A stretch of DNA of 64,000 bases from Pseudomonadota bacterium (GTDB lineage: Bacteria > Pseudomonadota > Gammaproteobacteria > UBA5335). This document shows, one piece after another, positions 36,060 to 44,535 of the stretch. Position numbers and translations under genes: made by a program. The notes under the pieces were generated by a model, which was not told the DNA's origin, did no database searches, and worked only from the letters and a program-made list of their open reading frames with translations. The DNA lies in contig JAXHTV010000001.1 in assembly GCA_034189865.1 (NCBI GenBank), positions 1-64,000 of the forward strand, in the 5' to 3' direction. Every line of letters begins with the position of its first letter. The stretch's first letter is position 1.

Positions 36060-37295
36060 TCAGCCTAAAACTTCTCCGCTGGTACTGAGTTGCACCCGAT
36101 CAAAGATGTTTTTGGCCACTACCATCTGTTGAATTTGGTGGGCACCTTCAAAGATGTCGAATACCTTGACATCGCGGAACAGCTTTTCCGACAGACTTCC
36201 CTTGGCAGTTCCGGTCGCGCCCATCATCTGAACCGCAGTCGAAGTCACCTCCATACCCACTTCGGGGCCGTACAGTTTCGACATCGAGGCTTCCTTGGTG
36301 TTGCGAATGCCGTTGTCGGCCATCCAGGCGGCCTTCCAGCACAACAAGCGGGCGGCGTCGATCTTGCGCTGAAGATCGGCGAGCTTGTCTTTGATGGCCT
36401 GATAACGGGGAATTGGCCGGGACAACATGTAGTTGTCTTTCGCCCATTGGACCAGCTCTTCGTATGAGGCACGGGCGATGCCCACCGCCATGATGCCCAC
36501 CAGCGGACGGCTGGTATCGAAAAACTCCATAGCCGTTTTGAAACCGGCTTTGGTATCGCCTTGATAGGAATCTTCGCCGCCCAGAAGGTTCTCTACCGGA
36601 ACCCGGCAATCCTCCAGGCGCAACTCAGCAGTCTCGGTCGCCCGAAAGCCGAGCTTGTCTTCGATTTTGCCCACGGAAAAGCCCGGCGTTCCCTTCTCCA
36701 CGATAAACACCCGCTGGCCGGCGTGACCCAACGACGGATCGATAGTCGCGAACACCAATGTCCACTCTGCCCGCGCGCCATTGGAGATGTAGCACTTGGT
36801 GCCATTGATGACATATTCATCGCCGTCCTTATGGCAGCGGGTGCGGATCGCCGCCGCATCCGATCCCGTTCCCGGTTCGGTCAACGCATAGGCGGCCCAC
36901 CGAGGCTCGGAGCCTTGCAGCATGCCGAAATACTTTTCTTTTTGCTCATCGGTGCCCCGGGCGGAAAGTGCCGGTCCGCCCGTGCCGGCGCCGGGCATCA
37001 CCAACGCCATGGAGGGATCCCCCCAGCCAAGCTCTTCCCCGGCGACTACCGCCAGCAAAGCCATGTTTTTCATACTCATGGCGCTGCCGGCGCCCTTCTT
37101 CTTGCCGGAGCCGCTGCCGCCCCCGAGACCGCCGCTCATGCCTCGGGCCAAAGGCGCCAGTTCTTTGTAAAAACTGTCCGGGTAGCCGGCATCCTGGTCG
37201 GCCTGCAGACACAAGGGGCGCACTTTTGTGTCCATGATGCTGTGAAGCATCTCGCGCGCCATCTTCATTTGGGGGGTGATAGTGAAATCGATCAT
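36060..37295 (-). CDS. Acyl-CoA dehydrogenase, subunit with Gly/Lys-rich insertion
   Basis: The 411-residue flavoenzyme has YALTEPGTGSDA (flavin loop, near residue 140), GTKCYISNGARAEW, DKLGFRATETAEL and the C-terminal catalytic segment FDIFEGAHQIQQM with the base Glu. After the first helices, about residues 52-75, it carries an unusual flexible insertion of Gly, Ser and Lys (GGLGGGSGSGKKKG). It overlaps the upstream dehydrogenase gene by ATGA. Together they probably form a heteromer (inference). It oxidises an acyl-CoA to the 2-enoyl-CoA, and the chain or ring type is unknown. Confidence 0.85.
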   Translation of the reverse strand: MIDFTITPQMKMAREMLHSIMDTKVRPLCLQADQDAGYPDSFYKELAPLARGMSGGLGGGSGSGKKKGAGSAMSMKNMALLAVVAGEELGWGDPSMALVMPGAGTGGPALSARGTDEQKEKYFGMLQGSEPRWAAYALTEPGTGSDAAAIRTRCHKDGDEYVINGTKCYISNGARAEWTLVFATIDPSLGHAGQRVFIVEKGTPGFSVGKIEDKLGFRATETAELRLEDCRVPVENLLGGEDSYQGDTKAGFKTAMEFFDTSRPLVGIMAVGIARASYEELVQWAKDNYMLSRPIPRYQAIKDKLADLQRKIDAARLLCWKAAWMADNGIRNTKEASMSKLYGPEVGMEVTSTAVQMMGATGTAKGSLSEKLFRDVKVFDIFEGAHQIQQMVVAKNIFDRVQLSTSGEVLG

Positions 37296-38479
37296 GCGGT
37301 GGCCACCTTCTGCGTGCTTTCCTTGCTGACTGCGTCCGTCGGCGCGTACAGGAACTCTCCAAGAACGGCGATATGATCCTCGGAAGTGCCGAACATGTTG
37401 CCTAGCGTGCGGACATCCCGCATATAGCGTTCAACGGGCATATCTTTCATGAAACCAGCACCGCCGAAGACCTGGACGGCATCCACGGTGACCCGAACAC
37501 CCGACTCACAGGCGTAGATCGCGGCGTTGCAACTCGATACGGTGGCGTCCTCTCCGTTCTCGAGTTCATAAGCGGCTTTGAGCACCAGATTCCGGGCCGC
37601 CTCGGTCGCCACTTCCATGTCGGCGATAAAAAACGCCAACCCTTGGTGACCGCAAATGGGTTTACCGAACGTCTTGCGGTCCTGGGCATAATCGATGGCG
37701 TAGCTCAGGGCGCCGCGGGCGGCACCCACGATACGGGCGGCGGTGACGGTGCGGGCGATATTAAACAATCGGCCAAGCGCCGCGGTCTGATCGTCCGCGC
37801 CGTTCAAATGAGCATTCGCGGACAGGGAAACGTTGTCGAATCGGATTCGGCATGCCCCGCCGGCCCGAAGGCCCATTCGATCTTCCGGCGTAATCTCCAC
37901 CCCTTGGCAGGTGGGATCAACCACAAACGCATCCAGGCCAGACAGCCCTTCCGCATCGGAAGTTTTGGCCAGTACGATCAATTTCTTGGCCCGTGCCGCG
38001 TTGTAGACACCCAGTTTCTCGCCGTTCAGCACAAACCCGCCGTCTTGCCGCTCGGCGCGGGCCGACATATAACCCAGATGGGCGGCCGGGTCGGACTCCG
38101 CGGACGCGAACGCCAATGAGTAGTCCGCTTGATCGGCCAGCGGGGATAACAAGGCTTCGGCTTGCTCGGACGTTGCCAGCGCCACGATAGCCTGAGCGGC
38201 CAGTCCCGCGTCGTCCAAGGCGACGGCTTGCGCCGCGTCGGTTTTCGACAAGGCCTCTTCCGCCAGCACCTTGGCGGTCAGACCGAAGCCCACGCCACCG
38301 TGAGATTCAGGCAGCCCGACCAAGTGCATCGCGGTTTCGCGATACGTATTACGGACCGAATCCGCTACCGTCATGTTCCGGTCGGCTTCGCGAACGGCCG
38401 GTGCGAGACTGTCTTCAGCAAAACGCTGAATGGTCTCGAGCAACGCGCGCTCTTCCTCGGATGGATAGAAAGAAATCAT
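37292..38479 (-). CDS. Acyl-CoA dehydrogenase-like subunit lacking the usual C-terminal Glu
   Basis: The 395-residue protein starts after an AGGAG site. It has the ACAD fold: LPESHGGVGFG near residue 55, LNGEKLGVYNAARA, DRMGLRAGG, DRKTFGKPICGHQG and VQVFGGAGFMKD. The segment that normally carries the catalytic Glu (EGTSEIQ) reads FGTSEDHIAV, and the flavin-loop TEPGTGSD is replaced by SAESDPAAH. It may therefore be catalytically weak and act as the partner of the downstream subunit, as in heterotetrameric alpha2beta2 acyl-CoA dehydrogenases. That pairing is inference. Confidence 0.85.
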   Translation of the reverse strand: MISFYPSEEERALLETIQRFAEDSLAPAVREADRNMTVADSVRNTYRETAMHLVGLPESHGGVGFGLTAKVLAEEALSKTDAAQAVALDDAGLAAQAIVALATSEQAEALLSPLADQADYSLAFASAESDPAAHLGYMSARAERQDGGFVLNGEKLGVYNAARAKKLIVLAKTSDAEGLSGLDAFVVDPTCQGVEITPEDRMGLRAGGACRIRFDNVSLSANAHLNGADDQTAALGRLFNIARTVTAARIVGAARGALSYAIDYAQDRKTFGKPICGHQGLAFFIADMEVATEAARNLVLKAAYELENGEDATVSSCNAAIYACESGVRVTVDAVQVFGGAGFMKDMPVERYMRDVRTLGNMFGTSEDHIAVLGEFLYAPTDAVSKESTQKVATA

Positions 38480-38494
38480 TCTTGAACTCCTGAT

Positions 38495-38513
38495 GTGATC
38501 GCGATCTGATCAC
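38495..38513. promoter_or_regulatory. Inverted repeat near the leftward dehydrogenase start
   Basis: GTGATC (38495-38500) and GATCAC (38508-38513) form a 6-bp inverted repeat with a 7-bp spacer, 16 bases upstream of the ATG at 38479. The inner GATCGCGATC (38498-38507) is itself a palindrome. The size fits a TetR- or GntR-family operator. No regulator gene lies beside it. Confidence 0.4.
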
Positions 38514-38813
38514 GAACGGTGCCCGAGGTGGACACAGCCGATCATTCGCACAATCCATGTCTGCTCAGGGATTCTTATTTTTTTAAGGCCATGATGTGTC
38601 GGCAACGGTAAGACATCGTCGATACTGATGGGGCCTTGTCGTTCGCCTTCCCACCGCGTCCGGCCGACGAGTTTGGTCAGCCCACATGACACGCCGAGCG
38701 GCGCGGAACACACTCCCTGTGCACTCGAAAGCCATCCTAGGCTTTAACGCGGCCAAAAATCCAGTCAAACGAACCATACGTACCCGCACGGCCACTGCAG
38801 CGCTTTGAAATTC

Positions 38814-38843
38814 TTGCGAAATACCCGGCCGAAATGCTAGGAT
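38814..38843 (+). promoter_or_regulatory. Putative rightward promoter for the second dehydrogenase pair
   Basis: TTGCGA (38814-38819) and TAGGAT (38838-38843) are 18 bp apart. An inverted repeat, CGAAAT (38830-38835) with ATTTCG (38842-38847), overlaps the -10 box, so a repressor bound there could block initiation. Confidence 0.35.
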
Positions 38844-38862
38844 TTCGCGCTCTTTCCAATCG

Positions 38863-38895
38863 AATCGACCAACCGTCTTAATCAATCGACCAACC
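38863..38895. repeat. 12-bp direct repeat, 21-bp period
   Basis: AATCGACCAACC occurs at 38863-38874 and again at 38884-38895. The 21-bp period is two helical turns, so both copies face the same side of the DNA, as expected for tandem regulator sites. It lies about 145 bases before the ATG at 39040. Confidence 0.6.
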
Positions 38896-39039
38896 CATGC
38901 CTTCTGTCACTCGCGGCTTTTTTGGACTGGTTCGCCGGCCGTCGCATCGTTGTAAAAAACAAACGGACGGCCTCGCAAGCCGGTTGTGTCGGATCGTCAA
39001 GCTTCTGTTACCGCATGAGACAAAAAAGAGGACGAGCTC

Positions 39040-40167
39040 ATGACTCAATCAAGCGCTAAACAAGCGCCACTGTTCGATCTCACACCCACCGACGAACAGC
39101 GCATGACCCGCGAAGCGATGCAGCGTTTCGCCGAATCGGAAATGCGGCCCATTGCCCGGAATTCCGACGAAAACTACGAACTGCCCGCGGAGTTCCTGCA
39201 ACAGGCGCATGAGCTGGGCATCACCATGCTGGCCGTGCCGGAAGAATTCGGCGGCGCGGGACAGGATCGCTCTCCTATTTCCAATGTGCTCATAGCCGAA
39301 GATTTGGCCAAAGGCGATATGGGACTGGCCTTGGCCGTGCTCTCACCGCTGGGCGTGGTCAACACCTTGCTTGACCAAGGCTCGGAAGGACAGAAAGCTA
39401 AATATCTGCCGGGTTTCGTTGGCGAGTCTTTCAAACCCGCGGCGGTGGCGATCTCCGAACCGCGTGCCACGTTTGACGTGCGCGACATTCAAACTCAGGC
39501 AACCAAAGATGGCGACGGATACGTTCTCAATGGCGTCAAATCACTGGTTCCCTTAGCCACCTCGGCCGAGCTCTTTATCGTCATTGCGAACCTTGAAGGA
39601 CAAGGCCCGCAGGCGTTCATCGTCGAAGCCGGAACGGCCGGTGTCACCACCGAATCGCAACGTTACCTAGGCGTGCATGCGATCCAACCGGGCATCGTGA
39701 AGCTAGAGAGCGTCCGAGTTGGGGCTGACGCCCTCCTGGGCGAACAGGAAAAAACTTTCGATTACAACCGCTTGCTGGACCTGAGCCGCCTCGGCTTGTG
39801 CGCCGCCGCATGCGGCACGGCACAGGGTCTGCTCGAGCATGTCACCGAATACGCCAACGAGCGGGTGGCTTTCGGCGAACCGATTTCCCACCGTCAGGCG
39901 GTCGCCTTCATGGTCGCCAATATCGCAATTGAACTGGAAGCCGTCCGCCTGCTGACTTGGCGCGCCGCCTCCCGTGCGGAACAAGGCCTCGAATTCCACC
40001 GCGAAGCGCATCTGGCCTACATCAACGCATCGGAGCGGATGCTCGAGATCGGTAACAACGGGGTACAAATCCTCGGTGGCGCGGGCTTCATTCGCGAGTA
40101 CCTGGAAGAGTTGTGGTACCGGAATCTTCGCGGCGTAGCCATTGTCGAAGGTTGCTTCGCCATTTAA
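39040..40167 (+). CDS. Acyl-CoA dehydrogenase, short partner subunit
   Basis: The 375-residue protein starts after AGAGGACGAGCTC. ACAD features include LAVPEEFGGAGQDR near residue 65, VAISEPRATFDV in place of the usual TEPGTGSD flavin loop, NGVKSLVPLATSA, ERVAFGEPISHRQA and VQILGGAGFIREY. The end (RNLRGVAIVEGCFAI) stops just after the Glu-containing segment, so the last helix of typical family members is missing. It precedes the insertion-bearing subunit by 40 bases, mirroring the leftward pair. Confidence 0.85.
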   Translation: MTQSSAKQAPLFDLTPTDEQRMTREAMQRFAESEMRPIARNSDENYELPAEFLQQAHELGITMLAVPEEFGGAGQDRSPISNVLIAEDLAKGDMGLALAVLSPLGVVNTLLDQGSEGQKAKYLPGFVGESFKPAAVAISEPRATFDVRDIQTQATKDGDGYVLNGVKSLVPLATSAELFIVIANLEGQGPQAFIVEAGTAGVTTESQRYLGVHAIQPGIVKLESVRVGADALLGEQEKTFDYNRLLDLSRLGLCAAACGTAQGLLEHVTEYANERVAFGEPISHRQAVAFMVANIAIELEAVRLLTWRAASRAEQGLEFHREAHLAYINASERMLEIGNNGVQILGGAGFIREYLEELWYRNLRGVAIVEGCFAI

Positions 40168-40207
40168 AGCGGCGCTACGGAAACGAATTCGAAGAGGACA
40201 AAACGCG

Positions 40208-41413
40208 ATGATTAATCTGGAACTACCGCCAAAAGTCACGAATATTGAGAAAATGGCCCACGGCTTGGCCAAATCCATGTTCCGACCCATTTCACGAAAG
40301 TACGACGCCGCCGAGCACGAGCCGCCGAAAGAGCTCGATGCCATGAAACAAATGCTGGGCAGCATGGGCGGCTTCGGAGACTCCGGCGGGAAGAAAGACA
40401 AGGGCGAGAAGAAAGAGCAGGCCCCTGGAGTCAAGAACGGCCAGAACCTGATGTCGGTGCCAGCCATCACTGCCATGTGTTGGGGTGACGTCGGCCTGAT
40501 GATGGCAATCCCAGGCCAAGGCCTCGGCAACGCGGCCATCATGGCTGCGGCCACGCCGGAACAAAAAGAAAAGTTCGGTAAAGTCTGGGCGGCGATGGCC
40601 ATCACCGAACCCGGTACCGGTTCCGACGCCGGCAACATCCAAACCTCTGCCAAGCGTGACGGCGACGACTGGATCATCAACGGCGAGAAAATTTACGTCA
40701 CCGACGGCGGCCGAGCGACGCATGTCGTTGTATGGGCCAACATCGACAAATCCAAGGGCAAGGCGGGCATTAAGTCCTTCGTCGTGCCGAAGGACTTGCC
40801 GGGTGTCGAGGTGGTCCGGCTGGAGAAGAAGATGGGTATCCGCGCCTCGGATACTGCCGCGATCAACTTCACCGATGTTCGCGTGCCCTCGGAAAACCTG
40901 CTGGGAACGGCCGAAATCAAGGACAAAAAGGAAGGGTTCGGCGGCGTCATGCAGACGTTCGACAATACCCGCCCGGCGGTTGCCTCCATGGCTTTGGGCG
41001 TCTCCCGCGCGGCCTTGGATCTGACTACGGAACTGCTGGCCCGGGAAGGTGTGGAAATCACCTACGAGCACACCCGGTTCCGTGGTAATGCACTCGAAGC
41101 GGAAATGGAATGGATGGAATCGGAGTGGGACGCCGCTCGCCTTCTGACCCTTAAAGCTGCCTGGCTGGCGGACAATGGAATCCCCAATTCCAAAGAAGCA
41201 TCGATGTGTAAGGCAAAAGCCGGTCGCGTCGGCAGTTACATCACGCTTCGCTGCGTGGAGCTGTGCTCCAACCTCGGCTATAGCGAAGTTGAGCTGCTCG
41301 AGAAGTGGGCCCGTGATTCGAAGATCCTGGACATCTTCGAAGGCACTCAACAAATCCAGCAACTCATTGTCGCCCGCCAAGTGCTGGGTAAAAGCTCGAA
41401 AGAACTCAAGTAG
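40208..41413 (+). CDS. Acyl-CoA dehydrogenase, subunit with Gly/Lys-rich insertion (second copy)
   Basis: Starting at MINLELPPKVTN after GAGGAC, it has 401 residues. AITEPGTGSDAGNI lies near residue 132, NGEKIYVTDGGRATH near residue 158, and KKMGIRASDTAAI and the catalytic ILDIFEGTQQIQQL near the end. Residues about 49-80 are a charged flexible insertion (GGKKDKGEKKEQ), placed as in the protein at 36060. The two long subunits are paralogues, as are the two short ones. The enzyme should oxidise an acyl-CoA with electrons going to ETF. The substrate is unknown. Confidence 0.87.
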   Translation: MINLELPPKVTNIEKMAHGLAKSMFRPISRKYDAAEHEPPKELDAMKQMLGSMGGFGDSGGKKDKGEKKEQAPGVKNGQNLMSVPAITAMCWGDVGLMMAIPGQGLGNAAIMAAATPEQKEKFGKVWAAMAITEPGTGSDAGNIQTSAKRDGDDWIINGEKIYVTDGGRATHVVVWANIDKSKGKAGIKSFVVPKDLPGVEVVRLEKKMGIRASDTAAINFTDVRVPSENLLGTAEIKDKKEGFGGVMQTFDNTRPAVASMALGVSRAALDLTTELLAREGVEITYEHTRFRGNALEAEMEWMESEWDAARLLTLKAAWLADNGIPNSKEASMCKAKAGRVGSYITLRCVELCSNLGYSEVELLEKWARDSKILDIFEGTQQIQQLIVARQVLGKSSKELK

Positions 41414-41441
41414 TCGAATTATCGATTCATTGAGTTTATCT

Positions 41442-41480
41442 AAACCCCTGTCAACGTGCTGTTGATGGGGGTTTTTATTT
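41442..41480 (+). terminator. Intrinsic terminator after the rightward dehydrogenase pair
   Basis: AAACCCC and GTCAAC pair with GTTGA and GGGGGTTT around a short loop, with one mismatch, and a T-rich tail (TTTTTATTT) follows. It lies about 30 bases after the stop. Confidence 0.85.
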
Positions 41481-41617
41481 GGGCTCGACGCGGCTCACCA
41501 GAAAGGACATCATATACGTCGACAGTGAATCTGTCCGACGACCAAATGATTAGCTAGATACTTGTAAGAAATTGGGGGCCCACCTTCCATATCATCCGGG
41601 TTTGGAGAGCGAACCAG

Positions 41618-42958
41618 ATGATCGATGCCGCGACAAAGACAAAAATGCGCATCGCCAAACGGGAGATGGTGACCGGACCAGGAAAGAATAACTTGATAGC
41701 CGCAGAGAAACGTTCTGGCTTCCGAAGCTTCGAGCTCAAGGGACCGGGCGCACTGACCCGAAAGCGCCAAACGGCATCCCGAGCCGCACTGATGGGAAGC
41801 TTTTTCTGGTTTTTCCTTGCCGGAATGACAGTTTGGACCCGACAACTGGGACTCACGGACATCCCGATGGCCGATCTATCCCGGTTTATGGTCTTCGCCG
41901 CGTTGATCGTTGCCGCCAACTACACGTACTTCCGGACCGACGTGTGTCTGCGCGTGCCCATTCACTTCCGTCATGTCACGCTGTTCGTCACGATGGGCCA
42001 TGCCCTGTTGATGATGGCCTTTGGCGTGACGGACGGCTTCACTTATCTGACAGTATTCACCTCCGTGATGGGGTTGCTGACCATTCTGGCATTTCTGGGA
42101 CTGACCCACGGTTTCACGGTGAGCTTTATCGCGGGCATTTCCCTGTCATTGGCGTTTCACGGCGCTTATCACTTCACCCCCCATCACGGCTTGACGGTGC
42201 CCCCCAATATCTACGCCGTGGTCACCGCGACAGGAATCACGCTGTCTCTGGTCACGTCAGTGGTCAACGGATTGAACCGGATCACAAAATACCGTTTCGT
42301 CGAGTTGTTGAGAAAACAACATCGCCAGACCGAAATCATCCGGGAACAAAACGAGGAACTCGACAGGAAAGCGCTGGAACTGACCCGTTTCAACGAATCG
42401 CTCCGTCAAATGACCATGGTGGACGGACTGACTCAGGTCGCAAACCGGCGCTGTTTCGACGACACGCTGCGCCGGGAGTGGATTCGGCTCCTGCGCCTGG
42501 GGGACAACCCCCAGCGGCTATCAGACCCGGAACACCCGCCACAGATCTCGCTGATTTTGCTCGATATCGACTATTTCAAGGCCTTCAACGACACCTACGG
42601 CCACTTGGCCGGTGATGACTGTCTGCGGCGGGTGGCCGAAGCCATCCGTGGCGCCACGTTACGGCTAACCGACCTGACCGCCCGCTACGGCGGGGAGGAA
42701 TTCGCCGTACTTCTACCCGACACAAACTTGGATGGCGCCGAGCAGGTCGCACGAAGAATATTCAATAATATTAATGAGTTATCCATACCGCATGCCGACT
42801 CAGGCGTAGCCGACCATATCACCGTCAGCATGGGGGTTGCGCACGTATCGGAATTCAAGAACCTACAAGCGAGGCACTTGGTCCATTTGGCGGATAAAGC
42901 CCTTTACGACGCCAAAAATCAGGGTCGGAACCGCATCATCGTTGTCTCGCGCCCTTAA
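41618..42958 (+). CDS. Membrane diguanylate cyclase (GGDEF)
   Basis: The 446-residue protein has a basic N-terminus, about six membrane spans (residues 50-225), a short coiled linker and a GGDEF domain. The active-site loop is YGGEEFAVLLPDT near residue 350, with DGLTQVANRR at the domain start and DIDYFKAFNDTYGHLAGD for metal and substrate. GGEEF is an active variant, so it should make cyclic di-GMP from two GTP. The sensory membrane part resembles no domain I can name. A GGAGAG site precedes the ATG. Confidence 0.9.
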   Translation: MIDAATKTKMRIAKREMVTGPGKNNLIAAEKRSGFRSFELKGPGALTRKRQTASRAALMGSFFWFFLAGMTVWTRQLGLTDIPMADLSRFMVFAALIVAANYTYFRTDVCLRVPIHFRHVTLFVTMGHALLMMAFGVTDGFTYLTVFTSVMGLLTILAFLGLTHGFTVSFIAGISLSLAFHGAYHFTPHHGLTVPPNIYAVVTATGITLSLVTSVVNGLNRITKYRFVELLRKQHRQTEIIREQNEELDRKALELTRFNESLRQMTMVDGLTQVANRRCFDDTLRREWIRLLRLGDNPQRLSDPEHPPQISLILLDIDYFKAFNDTYGHLAGDDCLRRVAEAIRGATLRLTDLTARYGGEEFAVLLPDTNLDGAEQVARRIFNNINELSIPHADSGVADHITVSMGVAHVSEFKNLQARHLVHLADKALYDAKNQGRNRIIVVSRP

Positions 42959-42993
42959 GACGCAGTGGATCAGCCCTACTTAGGCGGCTCTGT

Positions 42994-43953
42994 TCAGACT
43001 TCGAGGGACGCCAAGCAACGCTCCAACTGGATGGCATCGACGGCGAACCGACGTATCCCATCCGCCAGCTTTTCCGTCGCCATGGCGTCTTCGTTCAACG
43101 ACCAGCGGAACCGCGCCTCGTCCATTTCCATCCGAGGCAAATCGGCGCGTTCCGCCGCATCGGGCGACAACATGGGCGGAACCGCGCCACTTTCACCGCT
43201 CAATTCTTCCAGCAACGAAGGGGCGATGGTTAACAAATCACAACCCGCCAATGCCAAGACTTGATCCTTGCTGCGGAAGCTCGCGCCCATGATTTCGGTC
43301 GAAAAGCCGTACTTCTTGAAATAGTGGTAGACACGGGTCACAGACAATACGCCCGGATCTTTGTCGGGCGGATAGCCATCGACCCCGTCCCGTTGGCGAT
43401 ACCAGTCGTAGATGCGACCGACGAATGGAGAAACCAGTGTGGCACCGGCCTCGGCACAAGCGACCGCCTGGGCCAGACAAAACATCAGGGTCATGTTGCA
43501 GTGGATCCCTTCTCGTTCGAGTTCGCGCGCGGCCTGGACGCCTTCCCAGGTCGTGGCCAACTTGATCAGTATCCGATCGCGCGACACCCCGGCTTTCTCG
43601 TATAGCGATATGAGCCGGTGGGCTTTTTCAATGCTCGCCCTGGCGTCAAACGACAAACGCGCATCCACCTCCGTGGACACGCGCCCGGGAATCATGCGTA
43701 AGATCTCACAGCCGAAGTTGACCGAGAGTTTGTCCATCGCCGCGCCGAGGCGTTGCGACTCAGTCTCGTGCTGCCGACGACCGAAGGCCACGGCTTCCTC
43801 CAGCAGTGATTGATAATCTGCCTGCCGAGACGCGGCGAGAATCAACGTGGGATTGGTCGTGGCGTCTGTGGGCCGATAGTGGCCAATTGCAGCGATATCC
43901 CCAGTGTCCGCCACCACCACACTGTGCTGGCGGAGCCCTTCCAATTTATTCAT
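42994..43953 (-). CDS. tal: Transaldolase
   Basis: The 319-residue enzyme moves a dihydroxyacetone unit between sugar phosphates in the non-oxidative pentose phosphate pathway. DATTNPTLILAA (residues 30-41), the Schiff-base Lys in ILIKLATTWEGVQAA near residue 132, CNMTLMFCLAQA and SPFVGRIYDWYR match the TalB-type subfamily. It heads a leftward run whose upstream genes encode a DUF4124 protein, TatD and DUF3592. It converges with the diguanylate cyclase (35 bases between stops). Confidence 0.95.
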   Translation of the reverse strand: MNKLEGLRQHSVVVADTGDIAAIGHYRPTDATTNPTLILAASRQADYQSLLEEAVAFGRRQHETESQRLGAAMDKLSVNFGCEILRMIPGRVSTEVDARLSFDARASIEKAHRLISLYEKAGVSRDRILIKLATTWEGVQAARELEREGIHCNMTLMFCLAQAVACAEAGATLVSPFVGRIYDWYRQRDGVDGYPPDKDPGVLSVTRVYHYFKKYGFSTEIMGASFRSKDQVLALAGCDLLTIAPSLLEELSGESGAVPPMLSPDAAERADLPRMEMDEARFRWSLNEDAMATEKLADGIRRFAVDAIQLERCLASLEV

Positions 43954-43999
43954 CTTTGATCACTCGGTTAGCCCATCTGCGCGATAGAACAGATCGGTT

Positions 44000-44449
44000 T
44001 TAGTCACAATTTTCTCGGATACTTTCTCGGAGCCCCTGCAACCGCTGCTCACGCTCGCCCTCGTCCAGCCAACGCTGCTGCTCGGGGAGAAAAACCCGCG
44101 GGCGCTGCTCATACCATTGCAATTGCTGACGGGCCTGATCGCATCTTTCGGAGCGCTCGGCGGCGGCCGCCGCCTTTTGCTTTTCCGCCGACTCCTTTTC
44201 CAACCGTTGCTCGCGAGCAGCTTGGGCTGCCTCTTCGGCGGCTTGCGACGGCCGACTGTCGATACCCTGATGCATTGATGGATCGGACCGGATAATTTCG
44301 GCCTCTGCACCTACCGGCGGATGATCACCATAATGCACCCGCCCGTCCTCTACCCAGCGGTAAGTCTCCGCGATTGCCGCAGGCGTCAACCCACTGACGA
44401 ACAGACAGCCTGCTGAAAAAACCAAGAAGATTCTGGCGAACAACCTCAT
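44000..44449 (-). CDS. DUF4124 exported coiled-coil protein
   Basis: From MRLFARIFLVF the protein has 149 residues. A signal peptide ends near AAIAE, and a short DUF4124 domain follows (TYRWVEDGRVHYGDHPP). The rest is a long charged alpha-helical stretch rich in Glu, Ala, Gln and Arg that should form a coiled coil. A Cys sits at the penultimate residue. Upstream in-frame codons to 44548 overlap tatD and look spurious. The family is common in gammaproteobacteria and its function is unknown. Confidence 0.8.
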   Translation of the reverse strand: MRLFARIFLVFSAGCLFVSGLTPAAIAETYRWVEDGRVHYGDHPPVGAEAEIIRSDPSMHQGIDSRPSQAAEEAAQAAREQRLEKESAEKQKAAAAAERSERCDQARQQLQWYEQRPRVFLPEQQRWLDEGEREQRLQGLRESIRENCD

Positions 44450-44535
44450 TTCGAGTTTCTCAATGGTTGTGGGCCCGCTCGGCCGACTATCATATCGGAT
44501 TCGGCCAAACTGAGGCACATGCGAAGACCGGCCAT

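Larger units (their letters stand above)
38480..39039. promoter_or_regulatory. Divergent control region between the two dehydrogenase operons
   Basis: This 560-bp gap lies between two divergent operon starts and has no convincing gene. It contains an inverted repeat near the left start, a putative rightward promoter and a 12-bp direct repeat, each listed separately. Its length is far above the window's norm and suggests shared regulation. Confidence 0.6.

Noticed and set aside
40292-41380. Long open frame (362 codons) antisense to the acyl-CoA dehydrogenase
   Set aside because: It lies entirely inside a well-supported gene, has no conserved motif or ribosome site, and arises from the codon bias of the true strand.
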